Both the position numbers and the translations under genes were made by a program. From an uncultured SAR86 cluster bacterium (GTDB lineage: Bacteria > Pseudomonadota > Gammaproteobacteria > Magnimaribacterales > D2472), in NCBI GenBank assembly GCA_902594515.1, contig CACJML010000002.1:64911-128910 (forward strand): a stretch of DNA of 64,000 bases, given 5' to 3'. Shown one piece after another: positions 24,669-34,790 of this stretch (positions are counted from its first letter, which is position 1; the number at the start of each line of letters is the position of its first letter). Under the pieces are notes generated by a model, which worked only from the letters and a program-made list of their open reading frames with translations, did not search any database and was not told where the DNA came from.

Positions 24669-26033
24669 TTATGCTTCAGCATCTCTTTCATAACCATCAA
24701 CAAATAATGACAAAATTATCCCAACAACCAAACCAATCCAAGCACTATAAAAAGTTATAAAGAATGCTATCAATAAAGCAGTAGCCATCTCAGAATCTTT
24801 TTTTGGAATTGACATTGCAATGTAAGCACAAGCAAAACCTGTCAGTATTAGAGTTAATGTTAGGGCCATCACCATAAGTGGTTGCATTAAAGTTACAAAA
24901 GGTAATGTGAAGTATAAGAAAGGTATGCCCATTAAGTAATATGATCCAATACCATCAAATATTGAAGGCATTGCTTTAGGGCCTTGTTTCCATCTGTCTG
25001 CCACAACCACATGAACGCCCGTCCATAAAGCGCCCTGAGTTGGAAAAAATGGATTGATAAATATACCTAGAAGATTTCTTATTCCTACTGATAGATGAGA
25101 TCTATTTAAATCGATTGGTAAAGTTTGATCAGGTCTGCTTTTTTGGGCATCTTTAAGCACTTCAGTTCCAGTCACAAGATCTCCAAATAAAAGCATGTAA
25201 CCAATTAAAACTAGTGGAATGGCATCTATGTACATATTTAGGTCTGGAAAACCAAGATATAGAGGTGAGGTCTTCTCAATCAAGCCAAGAACAGCTGGAA
25301 TTTTAAATCCCCATTCAATATTAAACTGTACTTCATTTAAGAAATAAGCAACCAAACCAGCTACTACGAATCCCGGTAGCAATCCCAAAGATCCGAGCAC
25401 AGAGAATACTCTTGATTTTGTTGCCAATCTTTTAAATGGATTTGAAAATGTAGTTATTACACACAATACAATAGCAGTTGTCATTGAGATTGGCTGTGTC
25501 ATATAAGCATCAAAATCTTTGAAAAAGACTTGATAGAATGCCGCAAGAGCAGCCCCTAAAATAATCCCAGCCTTTAGTCCTCTAGGAATTATTTCAACAA
25601 GCTTTTTTCCCATACCTGTAATTCCAAGTACTAAGATAAGAATCGTAAATTCAATACACATCGCAGCAAGAAATCTAAAGCTATCAGGGTTGTATTGACA
25701 CACTCCATCAACACAAGGTTGTACGCCATACATTCCTGCTGTTGCTAAAGCTCCCATTACGAGTGGAACAGCGGGTGTAACCCATCCAGGCGCCATAGGC
25801 TCTCCGAATATAATGGGTCCTGCAGATATTAAAGTTCCAGCTATGAGGCTTAATGCCACAGCTTCTTCAAAGGTTAGTCCTAACTGCATACCTAGGGGTG
25901 CAGCTGCAAAAGCTGTAGCCCCACTGATAACTAAGCCTTGGAGGAATTCTCCGCTTCTAAATTTAATATGAATAAATGGAATTCTTAATGTAAACGGCCC
26001 CCATTTAATACCGTTGCTAATAGAATTATTCAT
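24669..26033 (-). CDS. Membrane permease of the nucleobase-ascorbate/SLC23-like type
   Basis: 454 residues, 12-14 membrane segments. [23 protein letters not shown] near the N-terminus and [13 protein letters not shown] near residue 330 recall the two half-helix motifs of xanthine/uracil permeases and SulP-like carriers. Substrate unassigned. The gene abuts the ABC ATPase by zero bases and overlaps the VWA gene by four, so it belongs to the same transcript. Confidence 0.72.
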   Translation of the reverse strand: MNNSISNGIKWGPFTLRIPFIHIKFRSGEFLQGLVISGATAFAAAPLGMQLGLTFEEAVALSLIAGTLISAGPIIFGEPMAPGWVTPAVPLVMGALATAGMYGVQPCVDGVCQYNPDSFRFLAAMCIEFTILILVLGITGMGKKLVEIIPRGLKAGIILGAALAAFYQVFFKDFDAYMTQPISMTTAIVLCVITTFSNPFKRLATKSRVFSVLGSLGLLPGFVVAGLVAYFLNEVQFNIEWGFKIPAVLGLIEKTSPLYLGFPDLNMYIDAIPLVLIGYMLLFGDLVTGTEVLKDAQKSRPDQTLPIDLNRSHLSVGIRNLLGIFINPFFPTQGALWTGVHVVVADRWKQGPKAMPSIFDGIGSYYLMGIPFLYFTLPFVTLMQPLMVMALTLTLILTGFACAYIAMSIPKKDSEMATALLIAFFITFYSAWIGLVVGIILSLFVDGYERDAEA

Positions 26034-27205
26034 TTTGAAAGATTACTCATGCCCTCCTCTAAGCCTTTTAATGTAAGTGGAAACATTCTCTGTTCAACAA
26101 GATCACGGATTAAACAGACCGATGAAGTGTAGTCCCAATGATCCTCTTGTACTGGATTTAACCAAGCAACATTTGAAAAATGCTCGCACAAACGCTTAAC
26201 CCAAACCCCGCCTGGTTCTTCATTCCAATGCTCAATGCTGCCTCCAGCATTTGTAATTTCGTAGGGCGCCATAGTCGCATCGCCAACAAAAATTAATTTA
26301 TAGTCAGGTGTATATTTATTAATGATGTCCTGAACAAAAAAACGCTCCTGAGATCTTCTTCTATTATCTTTCCAAACAGTCTCATAGATGCAGTTATGAA
26401 AATAATAGTAATGCAAATGCTTAAATTCTGTCTTCACTGCTGAAAATAATTCTTCACACAACTTTACAAAGGGATCCATGGAACCGCCCACATCAAAAAA
26501 GATAAGAACTTTCACATTATTTGATCTTTCTGGAATCATATTAATATCAAGAATGCCGCCATTTTTTGCAGTTGATTTAATGGTGCCATTCATATCAAGC
26601 TCAAGATCATTGCCGTGTCGAGCAAACTTTCTTAGTCTTCTCAAAGCCATTTTAATGTTGCGTGTGCCTATCTCTGCTGAGTCATCTAAATTTTGATATT
26701 GTCTTTGCTCCCATACCTTTACAGCTTTCTTTTGGCCACCCTCACCGCCCACTCTAACTCCTTCTGGATTTTGTCCATTATTACCAAAAGGAGAAGTCCC
26801 ATTTGTGCCAATCCATTTATTGCCACCTTCATGCCTTTCTTTTTGCTCTTCCATTCTTTTTTTAAACTCCTCAAGGAGTTTATCTAGGCCACCAAGGGAT
26901 TTAATTTTTTTTAATTCTTCTGGATCAAGCTCTTTCTCAAAAGCTTTTCTTAGCCAATCTTCTGGAATAAGTGCTTGAAAAATATCTTCCAAGGTCTCAA
27001 TACCTTTAAAATATATTTCAAAAGCCTTATCAAACTTATCGTAGTGCTTTTCATCTTTTACAAGAATAGCTCTAGATAAATGATAAAAATCATCCAAATT
27101 TGCGTAGGCCAGTCTATTTTCTAATGCACCCAAAAGATCTAATAGCTCTCTTAAAGTGCAAGGCACTCCTGAGGAACGAACCGTATTGAATAAATTAATT
27201 AGCAT
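26030..27205 (-). CDS. VWA domain-containing protein (CoxE-like)
   Basis: 391 residues. N-terminal helical half with a charged KKRMEEQKERHEGG linker, then a von Willebrand A domain beginning at about residue 235 with the variant MIDAS motif FFDVGGSM. The distal block IFVGDATMAPYE completes the metal site. CoxE-like VWA proteins act with MoxR AAA+ ATPases in metal insertion or complex assembly. Start and MoxR stop share a base, a tight translational coupling. Confidence 0.9.
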   Translation of the reverse strand: MLINLFNTVRSSGVPCTLRELLDLLGALENRLAYANLDDFYHLSRAILVKDEKHYDKFDKAFEIYFKGIETLEDIFQALIPEDWLRKAFEKELDPEELKKIKSLGGLDKLLEEFKKRMEEQKERHEGGNKWIGTNGTSPFGNNGQNPEGVRVGGEGGQKKAVKVWEQRQYQNLDDSAEIGTRNIKMALRRLRKFARHGNDLELDMNGTIKSTAKNGGILDINMIPERSNNVKVLIFFDVGGSMDPFVKLCEELFSAVKTEFKHLHYYYFHNCIYETVWKDNRRRSQERFFVQDIINKYTPDYKLIFVGDATMAPYEITNAGGSIEHWNEEPGGVWVKRLCEHFSNVAWLNPVQEDHWDYTSSVCLIRDLVEQRMFPLTLKGLEEGMSNLSK

Positions 27206-28056
27206 TATTTATTTGACTGCTCTCTCCTGGTCATAAAAGCAAGCCTCTCGAGCAAATGAACATCTTGTTCATTCTTTAATAAAGCGCCATAAAGCGGCGG
27301 TATAGCTTTAGAGTTATCAGCATTTTTCAAAATCTCATCAGGAATTTCATCTGATAAAAGTAATTTAAGCCAATCAATCAATTCTGACGTAGAGGGTTTC
27401 TTTTTCATTCCAGGTATTTTCCTTATGTCAAAAAAGATATCCAATGCATCTTTAACTAATTTTTTCTTTATTTTGGGGTAGTGGACATCAACTATGGCCT
27501 CCATAGTAGGTCTATCTGGAAACTGAATATAATGAAAGAAGCATCGTCTTAAAAATGCATCTGGCAGCTCCTTCTCATTATTTGATGTGATAATGATGAT
27601 GGGTCTCTTTTTAGCTTTAATAGTTTCACCAGTTTCATAACAATAAAACTCCATTCTGTCGAGCTCCTGTAACAGATCATTAGGGAACTCAATATCTGCT
27701 TTATCGATTTCATCTACGAGCAAAACTACCTGTTTATCTGATTCAAAAGCTTCCCATAACTTCCCTTTTTTAATGTAATTTTTTATATCTTTAACTCTTT
27801 CATCACCTAATTGAGAATCTCTGAGTCTAGTTACAGCATCATATTCATACAAGCCCTGAGATGCCTTAGTTGTGGATTTGATATGCCATTCGATAAGATC
27901 CATTTTTAGGGATTTTGCTACCTCAATCGCAAGCAATGTTTTGCCTGTACCAGGCTCACCCTTAATTATGAGAGGTCTTTCAAGGGCAACCGATGCATTC
28001 ACGGCCATACTTAAATCATCAGTTGAAACATAATTTTTAGTGCCTTTAAATTTCAT
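27205..28056 (-). CDS. MoxR family AAA+ ATPase
   Basis: 283 residues. Walker A GEPGTGKTLLA near residue 36, Walker B VVLLVDEIDKAD near 112, sensor 1 IIITSNNEKELPDAFLRR with arginine finger. This is the MoxR/CoxD-type chaperone ATPase that works with VWA proteins. AAGGA ribosome site about eight bases upstream of the ATG. Coupled to the VWA gene. Confidence 0.95.
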   Translation of the reverse strand: MKFKGTKNYVSTDDLSMAVNASVALERPLIIKGEPGTGKTLLAIEVAKSLKMDLIEWHIKSTTKASQGLYEYDAVTRLRDSQLGDERVKDIKNYIKKGKLWEAFESDKQVVLLVDEIDKADIEFPNDLLQELDRMEFYCYETGETIKAKKRPIIIITSNNEKELPDAFLRRCFFHYIQFPDRPTMEAIVDVHYPKIKKKLVKDALDIFFDIRKIPGMKKKPSTSELIDWLKLLLSDEIPDEILKNADNSKAIPPLYGALLKNEQDVHLLERLAFMTRREQSNK

Positions 28057-28070
28057 ATTTTTTTCCTTAA

Positions 28071-28916
28071 TTAATTTTTTCTCAATCTTTCATTTGATTT
28101 TAAAACTTTAGCAATTTGCTTGCTTGTTGCAACAAGATTTTCATTTAGATCCCATATTGATAAGTTTTGCTCAAAATATCCTTTATTTAAGTCTGTAGCA
28201 ATTGCATCAATAAAAACCTTTTGCGTTGTCGGTAATTGCTTGATGCTTGTTGTAAGGGTAAGCGTAGGTATCCATCCTAGTGGTCCATACTTGTTTGTAA
28301 CAACAGGTGGCAAAATATCTGCTAAATAAGATAGTGCAAATTGGTCCGGCAGATCGCCTTCTAGCTCTACAAAACCAGAGCATCTTGCATCATAACCCTC
28401 TCCATGAGAATCCCTTGACCACCAAACATGATCGGGGTGAACCGATAAACTTAATTGTTTTACAAATTCTGGCGTAAACCCTTTTTGCAACGAATCATAA
28501 TTCATTGGCACATACGAATCATGATTTGATTCATGAAAAATTCTAGGTAACGGTGTTTGAAGATCTGAGTAGCCTGATATTTTATCTAGATCTGTACAAA
28601 TCCCTGTCATTTTACAGGTAATCTTATCTCTCTGAATAAGCTCTACATCTCCAACAGAGGTGCCTTTACTTATCCTTATAGGTGTTACCTTTATTTCCAC
28701 AGGCTCGTGGTCAATTCTATCAAGATACCAAACATTTGAATTTATTGAGCAGCTGTGCGGGAGTACGCTTACCAAAGCTTTATGCATAATGGCTGCAAGA
28801 TATCCACCATTCGGAGTAGCGCCAACTGAATATTTTTTATCAGGTGTAAATTTAAACAAATTATCCGATTTTTGTTCAATAGATATTGCTTTCTGAAATT
28901 GCAGAAAATGATTCAT
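28071..28916 (-). CDS. Acyl-CoA thioesterase family protein (double hot-dog)
   Basis: 281 residues. Two tandem hot-dog modules are suggested: TPNGGYLAAIMHKAL near residue 35 and the DHVWWSRDSHGEG / LSYLADILPP segment in the second half. This is the TesB-like/acyl-CoA thioesterase family with substrate acyl-CoA inferred. First gene of the minus-strand run ending in pgl; divergent from TatD with 45 bases between starts. Confidence 0.82.
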   Translation of the reverse strand: MNHFLQFQKAISIEQKSDNLFKFTPDKKYSVGATPNGGYLAAIMHKALVSVLPHSCSINSNVWYLDRIDHEPVEIKVTPIRISKGTSVGDVELIQRDKITCKMTGICTDLDKISGYSDLQTPLPRIFHESNHDSYVPMNYDSLQKGFTPEFVKQLSLSVHPDHVWWSRDSHGEGYDARCSGFVELEGDLPDQFALSYLADILPPVVTNKYGPLGWIPTLTLTTSIKQLPTTQKVFIDAIATDLNKGYFEQNLSIWDLNENLVATSKQIAKVLKSNERLRKN

Positions 28917-28961
28917 AATAAATATTTAAAAGACTGTTATTGTAAAGGATACTTTATTCAA

Positions 28962-29753
28962 ATGCCTGAATTCTTTGATATAGCCTGTAATTTAACGCAT
29001 GAATCTATTTTGCCAAATATTGATGATGTAATTAGTGAAGCCAAGTTGGTTAATGTTAATAAACTCGGATTAATCTCAGCTGAATTAGAAGACTTTAGTA
29101 AAATAGCCTCTCTTGTAAAAAGATACCCTAATGATCTTGCCCCAACCTATGGTGTGCATCCTCATCATGCAAGTCAGCTTAATGGGCTCACAAAAAATGA
29201 GTTTCTTCAGCTTGTAAGTAAATACAATCCAAATGTAATTGGCGAGATTGGATTAGATTATTTTAGAAATATTTCAACACCCGAGGAACAGATGCATGCT
29301 TTTGAAATCCAACTTCAAGCCTCAATTGATTTAGAGCTTCCGGTATTCCTTCACCAAAGGGACTCGCATGATGATTTTTTAAAAATACTTCGTAACTACC
29401 ATTCAGAGCTTTCAAGTCTTGTGGTACATTGCTTTACGGGCACACAAAGAGAGTTGGATGAATACTTGGAACTTGGTTCATATATTGGACTAACTGGATG
29501 GATTTGTGACGAAAGAAGAAATCAAGAATTAAGAGCTTCTATAAAAAATATTCCTATTGAAAAATTGATGATAGAAACTGATGCTCCGTACCTAATTCCA
29601 AGAAATTTAAAACCAAGACCTAGTAAAAATATTAATTTGCCAAAGTACTTGCCTCATATTGCAGCAGAGATTTCATCTCTAACAAATTTCAGTATCGGTG
29701 AGATAGCAACCGAAACATACAAAAATGCAATAAAATTTTTTAACTTAACTTAG
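28962..29753 (+). CDS. TatD family metal-dependent hydrolase (nuclease)
   Basis: 263 residues from the ATG at 28962, which has an AAAGGAT ribosome site; an upstream ATG at 28872 overlaps the divergent thioesterase gene and adds no conserved sequence. TatD motifs: FDIACNLTHES, GVHPHHAS, VIGEIGLDYFRN, VFLHQRDSH, HCFTG and IETDAPYLIP. Metal ligands are conserved, although the first HxH is replaced by an N-L-T-H form. 3'-5' DNA/RNA exonuclease activity is known for the family. Confidence 0.92.
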   Translation: MPEFFDIACNLTHESILPNIDDVISEAKLVNVNKLGLISAELEDFSKIASLVKRYPNDLAPTYGVHPHHASQLNGLTKNEFLQLVSKYNPNVIGEIGLDYFRNISTPEEQMHAFEIQLQASIDLELPVFLHQRDSHDDFLKILRNYHSELSSLVVHCFTGTQRELDEYLELGSYIGLTGWICDERRNQELRASIKNIPIEKLMIETDAPYLIPRNLKPRPSKNINLPKYLPHIAAEISSLTNFSIGEIATETYKNAIKFFNLT

Positions 29754-30846
29754 ATTCATCAAGTTTAAATTTTTTTGATATGACGGCATTATCCTGACCA
29801 CATTTTGGAGGTCCGTGCTTAACAGATTCTTTCGTGAGGGAAAATCTTGGCGCTGGTGAAGGTTGAAAGTGTCCATCCAATTCAATAAAAGTATTTCTAT
29901 CTTTTAGATGATGGTGATGTGGAGCTTCTGCGATGCTTAAAACTGGAGCAACACAACCGTCAGTTCCTTCAAAAATCTTTGCCCACTCATCGCGAGTCTT
30001 TGTTTTAAAACGATCTTTGATTACTTCCTTATATTCAAACCACTTACTCTGATCCATTTGATTACCAAAATAATCTTTATCTAATTCAAGCTTATCGATG
30101 AGTATTTCATAAAATTGTGGTTCGATTGACCCAACAGACATATGCTTGCCGTCTTTGCATTCAAAAGTGTCATAAAAATGAGCTCCACCATCAAGTAAAT
30201 TAGACTCTTTGCTTTGTTTCCAAAAACCTGAAGCATCAAAAGAGTAAAACATCGTCATTAAAAGTGAGGCGCCATCAACCATTGCAGCATCAACAACTTG
30301 ACCCTTGCCACCATTTTTAACATTTAATATGCCAGCAAGGATACCCAATGCAAGAAACATGCCTCCTCCGCCATAATCACCAATTAAATTTAAAGGCGGT
30401 GGTGGGTTCTCACCTTTGCGGCCTATAGAGTCTAGTGCTCCTGTTAGGGCTATATAATTCAAATCATGACCAGCTGAATTTGCTAAAGGGCCCGTTTGTC
30501 CCCAACCGGTCATTCTTCCATAGACAATATTTGGATTTATATCTAAGACTTCTTCTGGTCCAAGGCCTAGTCTTTCCATTACACCCGGACGAAACCCTTC
30601 GAATAATGCATCTGCTTGGGATAATAATTTCTTTATTTCATCAATAGCATCAGGCTTCTTCAGGTCTGCGGTTATTGAATATTTTGATCGACTTTGAAAG
30701 TCTAATTCATTACCTTTGCCTAAAGATGAGGCCCTATCTATTTTTATTACTTCGGCACCCAAATCAGCTAATACCATCCCGCAAAAAGGTCCTGGACCAA
30801 TTCCTGAAAATTCTATTATGGTTGTTCCTTTAAGTGGTCCGCTCAT
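29740..30846 (-). CDS. CaiB/BaiF CoA-transferase family, alpha-methylacyl-CoA racemase-like
   Basis: 368 residues. FSGIGPGPFCGMVLADLGAEVIKIDR at the start, EGFRPGVMERLGLGPE, and YGRMTGWGQTGP...AGHDLNYIA are signatures of class III CoA-transferases. The LGLGPE/AGHDLNYIAL version is that of alpha-methylacyl-CoA racemases. Racemases act on 2-methylacyl-CoA from branched chains, bile acids or sterol side chains. Downstream of the MMPL exporter by nine bases. Confidence 0.92.
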   Translation of the reverse strand: MSGPLKGTTIIEFSGIGPGPFCGMVLADLGAEVIKIDRASSLGKGNELDFQSRSKYSITADLKKPDAIDEIKKLLSQADALFEGFRPGVMERLGLGPEEVLDINPNIVYGRMTGWGQTGPLANSAGHDLNYIALTGALDSIGRKGENPPPPLNLIGDYGGGGMFLALGILAGILNVKNGGKGQVVDAAMVDGASLLMTMFYSFDASGFWKQSKESNLLDGGAHFYDTFECKDGKHMSVGSIEPQFYEILIDKLELDKDYFGNQMDQSKWFEYKEVIKDRFKTKTRDEWAKIFEGTDGCVAPVLSIAEAPHHHHLKDRNTFIELDGHFQPSPAPRFSLTKESVKHGPPKCGQDNAVISKKFKLDESKLS

Positions 30847-30855
30847 TTGTCTGCC

Positions 30856-33300
30856 CTATGAATCAAATGCTTTAAAGGATTGTAGCAAAAGTGGTAGTAA
30901 TATTAATGTTGCCACTAATGAGGTAAAAATTGCTAATGATGTAAAAGTTCCAAATAAAACCGTTGGAGAAAAGTTTGAAAAGCTAAAAATTAGGAATCCA
31001 ATAGAAATTGTAAGTGCTGTATACAAGATAGCTCTTCCAATAGTGGTATGCGATTTGAGAATTGCATCACTCCGAGCTACTCCATTGGAAATTTCAACCT
31101 TATATCTATACAAGTAATGGATTGTATTATCCACTGCCATCCCAACACTGATCGCAGCGACAGTGATGGTCATAATGTCCAATGGTATTGATAGAATTCC
31201 AAGTAAACCAAGAACGCTTGACGCAGTTAAGATGTTTGGAATCAGTCCAATAACTGCAACTTTGATTGATCTAAATATTACCAAAAACATAAGCAATATC
31301 ACCCCAAAAACAATACCCAAAGATTTAATTTGAGAATCAAATAACGACTGCAACATGTTGTTGTAAAGAACTGCAAGGCCGGTAATTCTAAATTGATCCT
31401 CTGCTAATCCAAATTTCTCATGTAGATCATTTGAAACATTATTTATTAGTTGGTTCCTATTAAGGGTATTTGAAGTTTCATAAACGCGAGTTGAGATCCT
31501 AACCTGTGAATCATCTTGATTTATATATGAATATAAAAGAGACTCCTTGAGATCTTCAGGCAGAACAGATCTTAATAATGCTAATTCAAGATCATTGAGA
31601 TCTTTCCCATTATTGATAAGTCGTGCCATTTTTATTCCACTTGCAACACTTAAAACTTTTCCTATTTCTGGAGTGCTATCCAAATAATCATGAATGTCTT
31701 CAAGTCGCTTCAAAGTAAAAGAATTCCACCAGTATCCAGATGCTTCGCTTGAATCATCCTCAAAAAGATCATCATCAAATAAATCATCATCCAGACTGAT
31801 ATCTTCAGCTGATTCCTTTGGAGCATCAATAACAATATCTAAAGTTGCCGTCCCTCCAAGTTCTTTATCAAGCAAGTACATTCCTTGATAAATTTCAGTA
31901 TCATCTGAAAAATAATCGATGAACCTATTCTCAACTTTTAGCAGTGAAAACCCATACACTAATGCGCACATCAAAAAGATAGATACCAAAAAAATTCCAT
32001 TCTTTGAAGAATGACTAAATTTGGATAATAAAACTGGCACAGATTGAATCCAATCAGGCTCATTTGCTTTTCTGTTGATTAAAATCTTCATCATCATTGG
32101 TAAAAAAGTGAAAGTTAGTACAAAAGCAAAAATCATACCGACCGCCATCATCTTCCCAAACTCTATTACGGGTTTAATTTCTCCAAAAATTAACGAGATA
32201 AAGGCTACTGCCGTGGTAAATGCGGCAAAAAAACATGGAAACAACATTTGCTTGCATGCCTCTGCAATAGCATCATCCACTGAATTCATCTCATGCCTAA
32301 CATCATTAAATCTTACTAAAACGTGAACAGTTAACGAGATAGTAAGAATTAATAAAAGAGCAATAAAGTTGGATGAAACAACACTAATTTTCCACCCTGC
32401 CAAACCCAGAAAAGAAGCAGTAAAAATTGTTGCCACTATAGCATTTGAAAGCGGTAGGAATACATAGCTTATTTTTCCAAAAAATGTAAACAACAAAAGA
32501 CCAAACACAATTGCAACTGCTATTCCAAAGACCCTAAGATCAGATTCTATAAATGACATCATATCAACCGCAATCATTGATGCTCCACCAAGGAAAATTG
32601 TCCCCTCAGACCTAAATTCATTTAAAACTGATCTTACGTTTTCAATTAATTGCTTTTGTTTTATTGACTCCTGATCATTGATCTCAGAAATAGCTAAATT
32701 TATTTCATCTATCTCATCTTGAACTCTAAGTGTTTGAACTTTATCCAGTAATTCATATCTTTTATTTATTAAAGGTCTATATTCTGGATTTTCTTCTAAA
32801 ACTATTTGTAAAGCAGTAGTTTTTCCGTCAGGACTTATTATTAATTCTGAGTAGATGGGATTATCAAGAATTTCTTCTTTAGCAAGCTGAATATCTACCG
32901 CAGGATCTTCAAGTGTCTTTAAGTTATCTGCTATTTCACTTAGCTCCACTCTTGGTTGAAAGAAAATAGGTGCATCCAATAAAGAGAGAACTGAAGAAAC
33001 GCCCTCTAAATCTAATAATTGTGATTCTAGATTTTTAATAACTGATAATGTTTGTTGATCAAATAAATCATTATTTGGAGTGAAGGTTGCAATTAAAAAA
33101 TCTGAGTTACCAAATGTATTGCCAACTTCTCTATAAGTTTTAAATGCCTCATCACCCTGAATAACCAATGCTTCTGAGGATGCATCAAGCTTAAAATTCT
33201 GCAGTCCAGGTAATAGAAGAAGTAGTCCAAGTAAAAGCATCAGCAATCCGACAACTGGTCTTTGGATAATTTGTTTAAAAATCGTCATTTTTTTACACAC
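30856..33300 (-). CDS. MMPL/RND family exporter
   Basis: 814 residues with about 12 membrane segments in two halves; each half has a large periplasmic loop. SAVAISVGMAVDNTIHYLYRYK-like segment in the second half and LTVHVLVRFNDVRHEM in the first are the RND transmembrane signatures. An acidic repeat (DDDLF twice, then EDDSSEAS) lies in the second loop around residue 490. Related proteins export lipids or hopanoids. Overlaps bolA by 16 bases. Confidence 0.9.
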   Translation of the reverse strand: MCKKMTIFKQIIQRPVVGLLMLLLGLLLLLPGLQNFKLDASSEALVIQGDEAFKTYREVGNTFGNSDFLIATFTPNNDLFDQQTLSVIKNLESQLLDLEGVSSVLSLLDAPIFFQPRVELSEIADNLKTLEDPAVDIQLAKEEILDNPIYSELIISPDGKTTALQIVLEENPEYRPLINKRYELLDKVQTLRVQDEIDEINLAISEINDQESIKQKQLIENVRSVLNEFRSEGTIFLGGASMIAVDMMSFIESDLRVFGIAVAIVFGLLLFTFFGKISYVFLPLSNAIVATIFTASFLGLAGWKISVVSSNFIALLLILTISLTVHVLVRFNDVRHEMNSVDDAIAEACKQMLFPCFFAAFTTAVAFISLIFGEIKPVIEFGKMMAVGMIFAFVLTFTFLPMMMKILINRKANEPDWIQSVPVLLSKFSHSSKNGIFLVSIFLMCALVYGFSLLKVENRFIDYFSDDTEIYQGMYLLDKELGGTATLDIVIDAPKESAEDISLDDDLFDDDLFEDDSSEASGYWWNSFTLKRLEDIHDYLDSTPEIGKVLSVASGIKMARLINNGKDLNDLELALLRSVLPEDLKESLLYSYINQDDSQVRISTRVYETSNTLNRNQLINNVSNDLHEKFGLAEDQFRITGLAVLYNNMLQSLFDSQIKSLGIVFGVILLMFLVIFRSIKVAVIGLIPNILTASSVLGLLGILSIPLDIMTITVAAISVGMAVDNTIHYLYRYKVEISNGVARSDAILKSHTTIGRAILYTALTISIGFLIFSFSNFSPTVLFGTFTSLAIFTSLVATLILLPLLLQSFKAFDS

Positions 33301-33584
33301 TCAGGTGACTCAGGCTCAGATTCTAGTTTTGAGAGTTCTTCATGTGTATAACAATGAAGTGCAAGAGCATGAAATTTTTGCATTAAATCTCTAAGCTGAG
33401 AAAAGACCATTTTATGCCTTAAAACCCTGGGAGTATCAATGAATGAATCATCTGCAATAATTAACTTAAAGTGAGTTTCAGAATTTTCTGGAACCGAATG
33501 CATATGACTTTCATTTTGTAGATTTAAAATAGCATTGGGAAATTTTTCAATGACTTTATTTCTTATTTCTGTTTCGAGATTCAT
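33285..33584 (-). CDS. BolA family protein
   Basis: 99 residues. The pattern IVEK-like start, LQNESHMHSVPENSETHFKLII and FIDTPRVLRHKMVFSQLRD is the BolA class II KH-like fold; the conserved His region is HALALHCYTHEE. BolA proteins partner with monothiol glutaredoxins in iron-sulfur handling. Overlaps genes on both sides (29 bases with the alkyltransferase). Confidence 0.93.
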   Translation of the reverse strand: MNLETEIRNKVIEKFPNAILNLQNESHMHSVPENSETHFKLIIADDSFIDTPRVLRHKMVFSQLRDLMQKFHALALHCYTHEELSKLESEPESPECVKK

Positions 33585-34026
33585 AACTCTCTAGCTTTAA
33601 AAGTTTGTATTTATTTTTTTTTCCAAAAGCATACTTACCGATACTTCCATCAGTTCTTAATACTCTATGACATGGAATTATAAGCGGAATTGGATTTAAT
33701 CTACATGCTGAGCCAACTGCCCTAACAGCACTTGGATTATTAATGGATACTGCTACTTCCTTATAAGAAGATGTTTCTCCATATTTTATTTTAGTAAGAG
33801 ATTTCCAGACTTTTTTTTGAAATTCTGTCCCTTCTAATTTATTAATATTTAGAGGAAGTTCGTTAACTGAAATCTTGCCTTTAGTTAGCTGGTTAATAGT
33901 TTCTTGAAGATTTTGATCAAGAAATAATTTTTTATCTGAATTAACCAACTCCAATTTTATAAGGTATCTATCCTTGAAATGAGCTAAAAAGTTTCCAATT
34001 GGTGTTTTGATAAAAGATGGTTTCAT
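33556..34026 (-). CDS. ogt: Methylated-DNA--protein-cysteine methyltransferase
   Basis: 156 residues. Active site IIPCHRVL with acceptor Cys119; helix-turn-helix GETSSYKEVAVSINNPSAVRAVGSA before it is the DNA-binding wing typical of Ogt/MGMT. Transfers alkyl groups from O6-alkylguanine to itself. Short N-terminal domain without Ada zinc site, so a stand-alone Ogt. Confidence 0.95.
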   Translation of the reverse strand: MKPSFIKTPIGNFLAHFKDRYLIKLELVNSDKKLFLDQNLQETINQLTKGKISVNELPLNINKLEGTEFQKKVWKSLTKIKYGETSSYKEVAVSINNPSAVRAVGSACRLNPIPLIIPCHRVLRTDGSIGKYAFGKKNKYKLLKLESYESRNRNKK

Positions 34027-34034
34027 AAAAAGGA

Positions 34035-34790
34035 TTAGTTGTAATCCTTAATGCCTTTTGATTTTGATCGATCATAAATCTTTTGATCATAGGCTTCCTT
34101 GAAAGAAGTTCTTGTAAAAGGCCTTGAGTGATGTGTAGATTGAATTTTATCTCGTTTCCTAAATAAAAACATGTACATTAGGCCACTCATGAATCCTGCA
34201 ACATGTGCCATATAGGCAACGCCATCGGACATAGAGGATCCCAATGAAAAAAACTGACCAATAATCCATATTGCTAAAACTATACCGGCAGGGACATTAA
34301 TAATTTGGATAAAAATAAAAATCCAAACAAAAACTCTTACATTTGCACTTGGATATAAAATCAAATATGCACCGAGTATTCCGGCAACTGCGCCACTAGC
34401 CCCTATTAAAGGTATTAAGCTATCAGGGTCTACGATTCCCTGGGCTATAGAGGCTATGACGCCACAGACCAAGTAAAAGATAAGAAACTTAATCGATCCA
34501 AGTTCAGCCTCAATATTATCGCCAAAAATCCATAAATAGAGCATATTTGAGAATAAATGAAAAAATCCCCCATGAATAAATAAGGATGTGTATAGATTTG
34601 AATAAAGCAGGCTTGAGTTTGAGAAAAATTCTCCGGAGATAAATCCATTTTCTCTAAAAAATATTTCTAGTGCGCTACTGCTAAGACTAGACTGGAATAA
34701 AAATATCAATACATTTAAGCCAATAATTGTATAAGTTACCCAAGGTATTTTTTTTATTGGGTTATCATCAAAAAGAGGTAAGAAAAACAT
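34035..34790 (-). CDS. Rhomboid family intramembrane serine protease
   Basis: 251 residues, about six membrane segments. Catalytic Ser132 in IGASGAVAG and His196 in AHVAGF form the rhomboid dyad; the HGGFFHLFSNMLYLW block supplies the conserved His/Asn and L1 loop region. Charged soluble C-terminal tail of about 40 residues. Gene start shares a base with the preceding small gene's end. Confidence 0.95.
   Translation of the reverse strand: MFFLPLFDDNPIKKIPWVTYTIIGLNVLIFLFQSSLSSSALEIFFRENGFISGEFFSNSSLLYSNLYTSLFIHGGFFHLFSNMLYLWIFGDNIEAELGSIKFLIFYLVCGVIASIAQGIVDPDSLIPLIGASGAVAGILGAYLILYPSANVRVFVWIFIFIQIINVPAGIVLAIWIIGQFFSLGSSMSDGVAYMAHVAGFMSGLMYMFLFRKRDKIQSTHHSRPFTRTSFKEAYDQKIYDRSKSKGIKDYN

Noticed and set aside
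28872-28961. Upstream ATG for the TatD gene
   Set aside because: Overlaps the divergent thioesterase gene; the conserved TatD sequence begins at the ATG at 28962, which also has a ribosome site.
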